Of a DNA stretch of 64,000 nt, positions 46,984-58,480 are shown in pieces (the first letter of the stretch is position 1; each line of letters begins with the position of its first letter). Below the pieces are notes generated by a model that saw only the letters and a list, made by a program, of their open reading frames with translations, ran no database searches and was not told where the DNA came from. A program made the position numbers and the translations under genes. Location of the stretch: positions 12,327,009 through 12,391,008 of the forward strand of contig JAKSZT010054396.1 of NCBI GenBank assembly GCA_026826555.1, given 5' to 3'. This DNA comes from Tolypeutes matacus (lineage: Eukaryota; Chordata; Mammalia; Cingulata; Chlamyphoridae).

Positions 46984-47960
46984 AAAAAATGTATAGGAGA
47001 GGAAGATTCGGATGATAGTAGCAATACTTTGACGATGCTCTTTCATGATTTGTTAACAAATGTTTTACAACAATGCAGGATGTTTGTGTGTGTGGGGGTG
47101 ATGTGTGGGAACCCTGTATGATGTTATACATGTTTGTTTTGTAAGATCACGATGTTTACTGAACACTTATAGTTTAAGTATGTTCATGTATAAATGATAT
47201 ACTTCAATAAATTGTATTAAAAAAAAAAAAAGGGAATGGGGATTCACTCTGAGGTTACACATCTGGAAAGTAGTGGAGGCTTACCCTGCTAGATTGTATG
47301 GCCTGACCTCAGCTATGAAAGAATCCTAAAGGAAGATTAATTCTTCAGAAGCAATTCTTTACACTAATGTTTCTCATCATATTCCTGTAGTTTAAAAATA
47401 TTTAAACATATAATTTTAATAGCAAAACCAGACTTGAACCCATCCCATTGCTCCCATCTTAGGTAGCCTCTATGCCCCTGAGTTTAAGGGTCTGATTTTA
47501 ATTTTTTTGCTTTACTCAATGAGATTATTGAAATTTTGGGGAAATTTCTCTTCCATTTTTGCATTATCTTCCTCTCCCCTCTTGTTGCTGTCCCACTAAT
47601 CCTCTTCTGAGACAAAAGCTGGCTTTTCCCCATATAAGCCATGATACCCTACTTGGTTGGCTAAAGCCTGCTGAACATTTTGTCTGGCATCTCCTCAGAG
47701 TCTCCACTGTCTGAAAACTCTTTTTCAAGTTTGTTGGTCTTAGGTCACAGAGCTGGGGCAACACTGACATAAGTCTTTCCTGTGATTTAGGTCAGGGGAT
47801 TTAAAACCGGGCCCTTTAATAATGGAGTTATTATCACAGGAGCAGAGATTTGGTGGTGATGGGGAATTCCTATCTGTCTGGTTGTGACAATAGTTGAATG
47901 TTCTTGGCTGCCTGCAAGGCTGATTTTCCTTTCCTGGGTTTGAAACGGACTCCTGAGTCA

Positions 47961-48103
47961 TGCAATAGACTCTTTTTTTTTTTTTTTTTTTTACCAGGAG
48001 GTCCCAGGGAACGAACCCGGGTCCCTCCATATGGGAGACGGACGCCCAACCAGACGGACGCCCAACCAGTTGAGCCACATCTGACCCCCTGCAATAGACT
48101 CTT
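47961..48103 (-). repeat. Short monomeric DAS-type SINE, 14-bp duplication, internal 16-bp repeat
   Basis: The body is 47975-48089: tRNA-like head (GTCAGATGTGGCTCAACTGG on the minus strand), B box GGTTCGTTCCC, then directly an A-tail, with no GC-rich body. TGCAATAGACTCTT is duplicated at 47961-47974 and 48090-48103. GACGGACGCCCAACCA is tandemly doubled at 48037-48068. Confidence 0.93.
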
Positions 48104-48232
48104 AAAGAATTAAAGAATGGTCAGATCTTCCCCAAGGATGAGAGACTTCTCTGTACTTGAAATGGAAGTTCACCCAAGAGAATTCAAGAAAAATGGTACA
48201 TGTGGGTGGGTGTGCTGCTTCTAAGTAGAGTC

Positions 48233-48441
48233 AAAAGTTTTCAGGGAAGCGGCTGTGGCTCAATCAGTAGGGCTCCCGTTTACCATACGGGAGGCCCCGG
48301 GTTCGGTTCCCGGGGTCTCCTGGTGAAGGCAGGCCTGCCCGCACGGCGTGGTTGGCTGGCCCAGCGAGCACAGGCAGCAAGGTGGGGATAAATGAATAAA
48401 TAAATAAAAATCTTAAAAAAAAAAAAAAAAAAAAGTTTTCA
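48233..48441 (+). repeat. DAS-type SINE with 11-bp duplication
   Basis: The body is 48244-48430, from GGAAGCGGCTGTGGCTCAATC to an A21 tail. AAAAGTTTTCA is duplicated at 48233-48243 and 48431-48441. Confidence 0.95.
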
Positions 48442-51435
48442 GACCTGGACAAAATGGTTCCTTCTATTGAGTTGAATTTCTTAACAGATTGCCCAGCTGG
48501 TGGCGAATATGTCACCTAAAGAGTGGCACTTTTGTGGGTTTGGAACTCCGCCAGGCCAATGTCAAAGGGGTTTATGTTCCAGCAGGTACTAGAGGCTTCA
48601 CACTGCTCTAAACAGGTCTGCCCATCCTGTTTCTCTTGCCTGAAATGGTCCTTTAAAAATTCTCTATCTATTAAAATTCAATCCATCCTCCAAAGACTCT
48701 TCAGATATAACCTCCTCCAACTCAGCTTTTCCCTATTTCCTCAAATGGATCCCCACAGAACTCTGAAGTGATTTTATAGTAGTTACTTGATTTGTATATT
48801 TGCCGTATCCCCTGCAAGATTATATACATGCAGCTTACTCTTCTTTGTATCTTCTGCTGAGTCTAGCACAGGACTTTGCACATAATGATCTATAAATATC
48901 AGCTGACTTCAATTGTTTATCTGGTTTTGAGATTTCCCAAGATGAGGTGAATGCTGATGATGTAACCTTCTGAGGGAACCCTTTATGTAGCATAATGGTC
49001 ACATGCCAGAAAACTGCTTGGCTCATGTGGACCCTGGCCTCCCCAAAATGTGAGCAGTAAGGGAATTTCTTGGTTCGGCTTTAAAATACTTCCACTCATG
49101 ATAGAAAAAATGACAACCATCCTAACAGCAACCACACAAAGGAGAAGAAATTAAATAGCTGAACAAGTAGATGAGCACTAACACTGGGATTTTAACACTT
49201 GAGCTTTACATTTCATCTTTAAGACTGATATTGGGTATTCTGGTATATAAGATAACTCCCCAGATACAAAGACTAAGACCTCTAGAGTACCTTCTATGCC
49301 ATGGCCCAGGCCCAGGGGGGAGGGTTATCTGGCCCACTCCTCCCTGCATTCTGACATACTTAGGCAGGGACTTGCTGTGTTCACTGGTGGTCAGGGCCAT
49401 GCCTGGAGTTCATTTATGAGTCCCATGTTGGTGTATCTGTATCTTTCAGTACTGCTACACGACCCCATCTCTGATTTTCTTCCTTTGATTTGGAAAATGC
49501 AGGCCTGTAAGAGAAACCTTGACAATCCTGCAGGCCTTACAGGTGATGCAGTCCAAGCTGTGCAGACCACACTGGAACCCTGCTGGCTGGAATTAGCATA
49601 CTTGGGAGATAAACTGCTCTTTTCATGAAAGATACAGGCCCCCACCCACAGTGACAAATGGCTCTACAGTAGATGCATTCCAGAGGAGGTTCTCAGTTTC
49701 CAGACATAGGTTGTAGGCAGAGAAGGGAAAGGAAAAATTAAAGCCACTAATATGCTAGAAGGGATAAAGAGACAGGTTCCATAAGACTGGGTCCCTAGGA
49801 TGTGACTCAAGGTTCCTCAAGCCAGGGACAGCCCACTTGCTTTCCTATTCCCTATTGAGCCCAATATTTTGGCCAAAAGTAGGCAGGGCTCAATCTCCTT
49901 GGCTACAGGAGCCTCGTACTCTTTATTTTCTGTCTTCTCATTGAGCCCTTACCAAACCTGGGGTGCCTCATTCTTGCTATATACCTCTGGGAATAAATTC
50001 CTTTTACATTGAACAGTGAGTGGCACCAGAAATAATGCTAAAGTAAGTATAGGACAGTGTTTCCTGTGACTAAATTTTTCATTATATTTTATTGATATTT
50101 ATTAATTAAAAATGAGGAAGAGCACATGCCAGGATGTATAGTTATAAAGAGAGATATCTAGATATGTATCCCTCTTCTTTTAAACGACCCACCCACCCAC
50201 CCACACACACACACATCCACTTGCTTCTAAAGGCACTGAAAGTATTCACCCTTTAGCATTGTCTTTATGAATTGCAACCCTGGGATGGTGTCCCTTATCA
50301 AGATATATACACATATATATTTATGGGTGTATGTGCTTTCTGCAGATGTTTTACTTATCAGTGGCCAACTCATTGCAGCATTGAAACATGCATTTATAAA
50401 CAGATATCTGTTTTATGAAAGCTTATTCTTTTGTTTTAATAGCTTAGCGATCCAGCCATAGCATCATAATATACAAGGTAAATGGGTCTCCATCTCTAGA
50501 ACCTGTTTCAAGTGTTCTCAAATGTGACTAACTGCAAGAATTTACCAATCATCAAAGAGAAGAAAGCAAGCAAGCAAGCAAGCAACCAAGCACTAGTTTA
50601 TTCTAGACACGAAACCTGCACCATTATAAATTACAGAGGTTTTAGGGGTGAACTTTAATTTGAAACTACCCTGAAAACTGAGATTTTGCTGCAGGGATAA
50701 CATGATGGGGAGAAAAGTACCTTCCTGGAAAGCAGTCATGATACAAAAGGGAAATGTATTGTTATTTTATACTTGGGGATGGAATCTGTATTACACAGAA
50801 GTTTGGGTGCTTAGGGTGTTTATTAGGACAGAATAAAAAGGATGAAAACCTCTCAAATGATATTTATAAAATGCACCTTGTTTAAAGAAGTGAAAGAAAA
50901 TTGATCGGGACTTGCTGTGAGTGCAGTAATCTAAAGACAGGGAATGGTATGCAAAACATTAGAAAGAGTAGACTATAATTATTATTTACTAAAGCTCCAT
51001 CCTAATGTTATTCTAACAGCTTGTGCATTGTCAAATCAACAATCTGCACTAAATAAATGACCATTTGAGAATTGTTAGGGAGAGTCTCTGTTCCTCTCCC
51101 TGCTTGACTAAAAACTGTCATTTGCAATCAAAGAAAGCTTCCTTGGAGCTGAGAACACAGCACTATCAGCCTTGTAGTTGTCTCTGTCTGAGGAAAGACC
51201 AAAGATTCACAAACTTGATCTTTTGCAGCCAAACTAATTTTATTCTACATGAATCCAAGAGGACTCCATGCCACATTCAGAATTTCCTGTAGGACTGCAT
51301 TAAAAACTTAAAACGTTGACTATCTTCTCTGTTACCAATCCTCTGAATTCTGAAAGGCTGTAATAGCAATTGAGTAATCTACATTAATTTGTGATGCTTG
51401 GGGAAAGAGTTTGACATTAAGTTTGGAAAAAGTTT
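48442..51435. other. Intronic unique sequence before the penultimate exon
   Basis: It holds a CCCA/CACA simple tract near 50186-50216 and (AAGC)n near 50563-50584. No SINE or exon is seen. Confidence 0.45.
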
Positions 51436-51441
51436 ACTTAC

Positions 51442-51487
51442 CATCAATTCCTCAGGTGCTGGCCTTTCTTTTGGCTGTTTTCGCATG
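51442..51487 (-). CDS. MAP2K5: MAP2K5 penultimate exon (46 nt)
   Basis: The exon is one base completing a cysteine codon plus 15 codons, MRKQPKERPAPEELM. This is the C-lobe of the kinase near helices H and I, about residues 400-414 of the 448-residue family length. The acceptor is TTTTTTCTTCCTACAG (AG at 51489-51488) and the donor ATG-GTAAGT (51441-51436). The entry phase fits the TG left by the 54843 exon and the exit phase fits the GGC start of the last exon. It is a small but unambiguous exon, too short to show as an open frame with its own ATG. Confidence 0.97.
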
Positions 51488-52451
51488 CTGTAGGAAGAAA
51501 AAACAAAAACAAAAACAACTCATGTTATCTATATCACTTGCATAGATGCTATAATTTCCACCAGTGACGATTTCCCCTGGGATTTGAACATGTTTTCAAA
51601 AGTTATCATGTTTAATTCTTGACCAAAGTATTATCACAATTCTCTCTTTTATTAATCAAATTTTTGGGGACCTCATGAATCAGAAACATGAAGATGATTT
51701 TTTTGGAGTTACTCTTACAATACAGAATAAGAATGAATTTAAATTTATTATAATTTTACTTTTGAAACTAATGTGAAAAAAGCAGCAAGCTTCTCTTCCT
51801 GACCCAGTTATCAATGTATTTCAAACTTAAATTTGGGGAACAGTATACTTTTTTTTTTTTTAGTAATTGGGACAAGACAATAAGAAAAGAAAAGACTGTC
51901 AAATCAAATAAGGAAACATCTCATTCCTTCATTATTACTTGGAATGACAGGTAATATATAAAAGAGATCAGAAATCTAGATAATACTATGAAATTACAAA
52001 TGGGTTATTACATATTACCTCAACTTTCTTTTTTGGCTATGATGCAAGCTAATAATTCGTTAAACAGCTGTGGGAAAGCTAAGTTTGCTTAAGCTTCTTA
52101 AAGAATCAGCATTAGTGCAAACTCGATCACTAGCTCTGCATGAAGCTGCAGAAGCAAGGGGAACCAGGTTTGCTGAAGTAATTGTGGTGATAGAAATGTA
52201 TTAGCCTCAGAAACTAATGGGGTGACCCATTCTATCCTAACACAGTGTGAAAAAAAAAAATCAACATTTCTCATACAAAATATTTCTGGCCTTCCATGCA
52301 ATAATATAATTAGTAGTTGTAGAATGTGCTTAGCTACTGGGTGAAGCACCCACACAGGGAGCCACAGTGACTGTCGGTGCTGCCTACTTGGTGGCTGTGT
52401 CTGTTCTGACTTGAGAGTGTCTGTGGGATAAAGTCATGAAAAGAGATTGCT

Positions 52452-52588
52452 ACTTCTATCACTTGTTTTTTTTTTTTTTTTTTTTTTTTTTTACCGGGAG
52501 GTACCGGGGATCGAACCCCGGTCTCTCCATATGGTAGACGGACGCCGAACCTCTTGAGCCACATCCGTTTCCCAACTTCTATCACTTG
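52452..52588 (-). repeat. Short monomeric DAS-type SINE, 14-bp duplication
   Basis: The body is 52466-52574: tRNA-like head GGAAACGGATGTGGCTCAAG, B box GGTTCGATCCCCGG and a direct A-tail, like the 47975 copy. ACTTCTATCACTTG is duplicated at 52452-52465 and 52575-52588. It looks young: the B box is near consensus. Confidence 0.95.
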
Positions 52589-54501
52589 GAAGGGCTAAAT
52601 CACACAGATGCTTTTTCTTTATGTGAGGCAACCTCTAACAAGCAAGAAGAAAACCCTTCATATAATCTCTGCATTTGCTGACAGTATTTTTTCAAATAGA
52701 AGATTTAATGATCACTTGGTAAACAAGAACCATAGTTATGAACCATTAATGACATCAAGGACATTTGCCTTCCCTATAAATAACCATATGCACCTCTCAA
52801 ATACTGCATCCATTAGCAAGTAATACAAGCTGTCTCGCCAGTGGAGTTGGTAACAGTCCTAATCTGACATTCCAAAGTAGCTGTATCTCTTGGGAAAACA
52901 AGGCTATTACCCACTATCATTTCCGTTTCGGCTTGACTTCTGCGGAAATTCAACACAGGTTATCCCTCCCTCTGTCTCCATAAAACTTTTATATAACAGC
53001 TGATTCATTTTTTGGATAGGATGAAGGCAAAGCCTTATCGGCTTTTCTCCTGTCTGCCCAGAACTGGCCCCACCCCCAGGATGGTTTCAGACCGCACAGC
53101 AAGGTAAGCACAGCGGTCCTAACACAAATCCAACATCTCCCGAGCAGGTGATGCCCAAACCAAGTGCTCCGGTAAGGTCTAAGACTCTCACGATTTGTTT
53201 TTCAATTTCTGCATTTCAAAATGGGGCAGTCCCATGAGGTGCTTCTGAGTGTTTTTAGGAATTCCACATAACAGAGATCAAGAGACATTAACATATATTT
53301 CTGGATAATAGCTCTAACATTATCAATGAGCTTCAAAACAGCTCAGGATTCCAGCGTTTAACCAAAATGTATGCTTCCCCCCCGCCCCCAATATGGCATG
53401 GTTTGGAAAATAAATGTTTTTGAGGGAAAAATAGTTTTTAAAAGCTACAGAATATTATATAAGTATTTTAAATAAATAGAAACAGTATTAATAAAATTTT
53501 TAAAGTCAGGGGAAAAACTCTTCTCCACATATTTTTCTACGGAATATAAACTGTATGAGACATTTTTATTAAGAGGTAACATATTACACTTAGTCAAAAA
53601 GGTGATAAAGCTTGACGTTTATATTAAAGAATATTTCTTGGTTCCATTTTAGCGTAATCATCAGATGGATCATGGGGGCGGGGGGGAGGGGACAGTGCAC
53701 AGCCATTTCGAGTTAGCAAAGATTCCTGACGGGATCACTTGCCGCACCACAGGAAAGAGGGGTTTCATTTGGCAGGGCCTTCCTGTTCCTTTCCCACCAG
53801 CGAAAACAACCCTGAGGGGGTGATGAGATGAGGAATTTGGCTAAGGAGGGAAAGAGGAGTGAAGGCAGTTAAAAAGGAGTATCAGAATGTCTGGACCAGT
53901 TTCCAGTTGGTTATGTCTCCTGCTTTGGGGCTGTCATTCTTAAGCTTCCAATTTTCTCTTCTCTCTCTCCTGGATAATTCTCTCTCTGTGCTGGGGTGCG
54001 AGAGAGAGGGCGGAAGGACAGCTGAGCAACTGGATCTTCTGAGGCCACATGAGTCTTGAGGATGGGGGAAGAGGTGGGTGATGGTGAAAGGGGTTATAAA
54101 AGACAGACTCATTATGCTGGGAGGAAAAACGCAGAAGGGTGGGACAGAACTCTTGCAGAAAAATGCCTGTTTCCTTAGGTATAAAATAACAAGGCGTTTC
54201 CTAGAACTCTGAAGGGCCCTTTGAAAATTCTGTGGTTCCTTTCAGTTCTCTAAGGGTTAAAGTGGGCCTTAAGCAACCATGTTTTCCTAGTCTTTCAAAT
54301 AGCAAAATTCACTGAAATGGGTCCCCCAGTATTGTATTTAAAATATAACCAAAGATAAAAATTATTTACTGAAAATCTGATGATTTAATAAACTATGGTT
54401 CAACTAAGTGACAGGCAGTTTTATGGGTAACTTGAGGTTTCATTAATAAAAATAAGCTTTATATGTCTGTTCAGCAGGGGCTATAAAATCGTGTATGCCT
54501 T

Positions 54502-54564
54502 AAAAACAAAACAAAACAAAACAAAACAAAACAAAACAAAACAAAACAAAACAAAACAAAACAA
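54502..54564 (+). repeat. (AAAAC)n microsatellite
   Basis: About twelve uninterrupted AAAAC units. Confidence 0.96.
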
Positions 54565-54842
54565 GGATAGCAACAGTATCTATGCTCAAAGAAGTAGCCT
54601 GGCTCTCAACAGTTTATTAAAACAAGAAAAAGCCTCTGAAGTATGTTTAGGACCCTTTGTGTAAATAACGTTTACATAATTTAAACAATTTCTTCAGCTT
54701 TGCTGCCCCATCTGCCCAAGGCCCCGAAGTCCCTCCTGTTTCCAAAAGGAAGCAGGGAGAGCCATAAGGTCTCGCGGAGCCTCTGAGTTAATGGCATGTA
54801 TCATTTACATTGAGGGCATGGCATGTTTGCAAACAGGCTTAC

Positions 54843-54904
54843 CACTGAGTGATGAAATGTACAAATGGCTCGGAGAACTCTCCAACCGGAAGGACGGGCG
54901 AATC
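54843..54904 (-). CDS. MAP2K5: MAP2K5 third-from-last exon (62 nt)
   Basis: The exon encodes DSPVLPVGEFSEPFVHFITQ plus two bases (TG) of a cysteine codon, about residues 379-399, in the C-lobe of the kinase. The acceptor is CCTCCATCCCAG (AG at 54906-54905) and the donor TG-GTAAGC (54842 down). It begins with a whole GAT codon. The three exons concatenate to the known C-terminus without gap, so the gene looks intact in this part. No substitution from the human sequence as I recall it is seen here. Confidence 0.97.
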
Positions 54905-55199
54905 CTGGGATGGAGGAAAAACAAGTCACCAAAAGTCACAACAATTCCTTTTCTTTCCTTACATTCCAACTCCCCCTCCCCCAAAGGCGCAGTGCAAAGA
55001 TGAAAATATAACAAGGACCCACCACCAGAAGGAAAGGAAAATAAGGCTTTATCCAATTAAAAAGACTGTCTATACCCTCTTTCACATGTTTGTGAAAAAA
55101 TGCCAAATTTAAAGCCACACACATTTTATAATGGTGAGAAACATGAGAGCAAAGAGGAGGGGAGGTGAAAAAAGGACAATGATAGCCACAGGGTAGGAA

Positions 55200-56430
55200 A
55201 GAAGGTAGGGAAAGTGTAAATGAGAAATTAATGATTATTTAAGTAACACACAAACGGTCTTGTAATTAACAAAGAGCTGTGAAATTATTCTTGTGTTGAC
55301 CTTTGTTTCTCTGACTGGATTTACAATTTATTTACACTTTCCTTTTTATTTACATTTACTTGTATATTCAACTGCTCTTAACTGCTTGCCCCAAACCAAA
55401 TCATGTGGGTCAGATTTTTTTTACTTTAATAGAAAGGTTTTTATAGGGGGAGTTGTTTCCTGAAAAGAAATTTCAGTCTATTTGCCAGTGTAGGCAAATT
55501 TAATTCCAAAATATTTATGAAAGCCAGTGAATTAAGGATACAATGAGAAACTCCCACCTCAACCATCAAACGAAACTGGGCTGGAGGTGGGAGTCACTCA
55601 AAAGAGCAAAGAACTACACAGCAACAAACGACAACCTCAACACAACACAGGGAGCAAACCCCATTACTGTTTGCAAAGGAAGGCTTTAAGAATTTAGGAG
55701 TTTTTCCAAGAATGACAGAGGGCTCCACTGTGTTTATAGTGTAACAGCTCAGGATGTAATGAAATTACACTGCAGAGTACTTTAACAGTCATCTCATTAG
55801 ACCTACAGTTGGAACAAGAGAGGCACATAAAGTAGGCAGCTGCAAATGACTCCATTCTCATCTATTCTCATTTGCTATTAAAAATACCTTTCGGCGGCTT
55901 TTTCCCTTCCTGACATCCCTACACAAAGTGCCCTGCAAAGTATGATACATGCACCTATTTAAATTAACAAAGGAATGACTTATTTTAATCTCACTGTGCT
56001 TTGGAGTGCTTTGGCCATTTGGATGAGCAATATATCATTACATACAACCTTCTAGCGCTGCAGGCAAGAAACTCAGAGCATGCAGCATTTGGTGGGAGCC
56101 AAACAATTTCTCTAGCACACAACTGTGTCAAATGCATGCATGTATTCATTATTGAGAACGCAAGAAAATAGCTTTGATGTAGTGGAAAAAAGAAGATGAT
56201 AAAAGCACCTCTGCAATATGCGCGTCATTATCAATGGTGGCAGATAGATACAATTGCACAGCCTCCTATGTGATTAGTAAATATACATATAATTGCTGTG
56301 GCCAATTATCAGAAAAATGAGATCGGTAATTACAAGACAGAAAATTAACTAGAACTCTTATTAAGGCTTTGTTTCCAATTCAAACAATTGGAAACTGCTG
56401 GAAAATACAATTAAATCAAAAGGAAATGAG
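55200..56430. promoter_or_regulatory. Candidate conserved non-coding block in MAP2K5 intron
   Basis: Unique, transposon-free, AT-rich DNA contains repeated homeodomain-type cores (TTGTAATTAAC near 55260, TAAATTAAC near 55960, GGTAATTACA near 56325). A perfect 10-bp inverted repeat lies at 56371-56395. Low CpG and the absence of SINE insertions fit purifying selection; this is inference without an alignment. Confidence 0.3.
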
Positions 56431-58270
56431 GTGGTCAAAGTAGCCCAAGGGGGGGGGGGGGAAATCCCGAAGAGGTTAAAAAAAAAAAAAAAGGAATATG
56501 AACAAAATATTTATTGTTTTTACATATCCTGCCCCTTTGAAGTTATCCAATTCATCTAGAAGAGGGGAAGGCTAAATCATTCTAAACTTAAAAATCTCAT
56601 TCTCATCCGTAGAGAAAGGTTTCTAGGAGTAAAGGAAAACAAAGGAAAATGGGAGTGAAATTAAATATTGCCAAATTTAAAGGATTACTGTAGGCATTAC
56701 CTAGAGAGGACATGAAAATGGGGGGACTGAGGAAACAGTCCACTAAAAAGAAACAAGGCATGCAATAACATGACAAATCCTCAATAAAGGTACTATAAAA
56801 TGGTCACAGAAGTCCTATCTGTTTGGAGAGCAAAAATAAAACATGATATCAATTTCAGCCCCAGCCTGCTTTAGGAAAGCCATATATTATCACCAAGTCT
56901 GCAAGATTCTACAAGGCCCAGTTCAAGAAATGACATTTTATTGCCTCAAAACCATTAATAAAAGGAGAGCTCAAAATCTAAGGTGTAAAAACTATGGACT
57001 CTGAACAATTAGAAAGGTTCTCTAAGTCATTCCTTTCTGGATTTTTTCTTTTTTAAAGTAGGGGAATGCAGTACTGGAAGTACTATGTGAGTAGTAATCA
57101 CTTTCAAATGCAATATTTAGGAAAATAAGTCTCCTGTCCTAATGTGGCTGAATATTTACCAAGATGGTTCAAATTCTGGTCCGGCTTTCTACAAAGATCC
57201 TGGGCTAAAACGTGATGTTAATGTGGGCCTCATTTCAAAGTATTATATCAAGAGTAAATTAATGAATTATAGACTAGGCAACTAGATGAAGATGTCATTT
57301 TAACACGGATGAGAAACGAAACGAGAAAATGTGACATCTTTGCATGGGTAGTTAATTTTACTTAAGACCTGATATTGTAGCCTGTTAAATCCCACATAAC
57401 ATAAAACTAAGGAACGCTGGGTGGTATCCATGAATAATTTATTTCACTTCTGAAAATGCCTGCCCAACTCGACTTTGCAGAACCACAGTGGGTGGATTCT
57501 CATCTCAGCGGTGACTGGAAAGAATCACTCATCAAAGCTGCGAGAGAAATTCTAATCTCCCATGTGTGATGCCAGATATTTCTTTTAGTTTTTGAAATCC
57601 ATGTCTCTTGCATACCTCAAAGGAGAATTTTCTGAGATACAGAAGACTATCTAGTGGGGAGATCAGAATGGCATACACTGACACAAGGGCTAAGGAGCCC
57701 TCCGAGAGCCTTCAACTCCAAAAAGTAAGTAGGCTGTTATTATTCCAAAGGAAAGCAAATAAACATACCCAACAATATTCACTTCACTGGAGGGTTTTAA
57801 AGTACACTTTCTCTTTTTTAAGCAACTTAAATTAGAAGTTAGTTTAGATCAGGATGTAAAAAAAATAAAATCTAAGAACCCACATATTTCATTATCTAAT
57901 TAAAATTTGTGGGAGGGAGGTGCATAGTAAATCTGCGCTCCAGGGGGGTAAAGCATCCAGTCACCATGAGGTTAGAGGGAGACTGAGAGCCATGTCAAGG
58001 GGTTCTGAGGATCTAGTAGAGTAGTTGCCACTTCTTAGCAAAAATGTCCTCTGTGAAATGCAGCATATGGGTTCAGTCAAGATGAAGAAATAAACTTCAA
58101 AGATATAACTATGGATTGGAGAAGCAGTTATACCATTAATTCTAAGTAATGGCTGAAACAGACTCTAAATTGTTAATAAAAGTCACTCTCCTTCAGACCC
58201 TGAATGCCATACTATACTTTAAGGGCTTTTTAAGTGTGTGCACATGTGTGCATATGCATGTCTGTGGTTT
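56431..58270. other. Intronic unique sequence
   Basis: A G12 run near 56449-56461 and an A-run near 56480-56493. Nothing else is recognisable. Confidence 0.4.
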
Positions 58271-58480
58271 TTGTTGAACTTTTTATTTTTAATTTTTAAA
58301 TTTTTATTTATTTATTCATTTATCCCCCCCTTGCTGCTTGTGCTCGCTGGGTCAGCTAACCATGCTGTGCGGGCGGGCTTGCCTTCACCAGGAGGCCCCG
58401 GGAACCGAACCCGTGGCCTCCCATATGGTAAACGGGAGCCTTACTGATTGAGCCACAGCCGCTTCCCTTGTTGAACTTTT
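58271..58480 (-). repeat. DAS-type SINE with 13-bp duplication
   Basis: The body is 58284-58467. TTGTTGAACTTTT is duplicated at 58271-58283 and 58468-58480. The tail (reverse) is decayed to ATTTTTAATTTTT. Confidence 0.95.

Larger units (their letters stand above)
46141..46989 (+). mobile_element. SINE-VNTR-SINE composite retroelement, copy 1 (10 VNTR units)
   Basis: In order: tRNA-like head GGACGGATGTGGCTCGGGTG with B box GGTTCGACCCC (46141-46220), A-rich spacer, a 25-bp tandem repeat (46252-46500), and a bridge from AAGCCATGCAGCAAATTGAT to about 46560. A second tRNA-like unit follows (AAGGTGGCGCAGGCAGTAG, GAGAATCGAATCCCAG; about 46585-46650). The tail is CAGACACAGAGAG to TAAATAAATAAATTC. 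A monomeric SINE is nested in the tail at 46783-46970. A second, shorter copy at 60755-61218 has the same order, so this is a family. A clear duplication for this copy was not found. Confidence 0.75.
45557..47241 (+). mobile_element. 1.66-kb nested, polyadenylated retroposed segment bounded by an 11-bp direct repeat
   Basis: AGGGAATGGGG occurs at 45557-45567 and 47231-47241 without mismatch. The content from left to right is a dimeric DAS-type SINE (45568-45903), a T-run, about 200 bases of unknown sequence, the VNTR composite (46141-46989) with a monomeric SINE nested in its tail, and about 230 bases of unknown sequence. It ends in AATAAA (47206-47211) and an A-run (about 47219-47230). The sequence either side of the repeats rejoins into a plausible MIR/L2-type phrase, which supports insertion. 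Whether the parts arrived together or in steps is open. Confidence 0.55.
17075..51441 (-). other. MAP2K5: MAP2K5 last intron (34.4 kb)
   Basis: The intron lies between donor GTAAGT (51441-51436) and the acceptor at 17076-17075. It holds most of the window's SINEs, an L1 3' end and several candidate regulatory islands, which are listed separately. The first 6.6 kb adjoining the last exon is SINE-free and GC-richer than the rest. Confidence 0.9.
51488..54842 (-). other. MAP2K5: MAP2K5 intron (3.36 kb)
   Basis: The intron lies between donor GTAAGC (54842-54837) and the acceptor at 51489-51488. It contains one short SINE (52466-52574) and an AAAAC microsatellite. The rest is unique AT-rich sequence. 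Confidence 0.92.
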
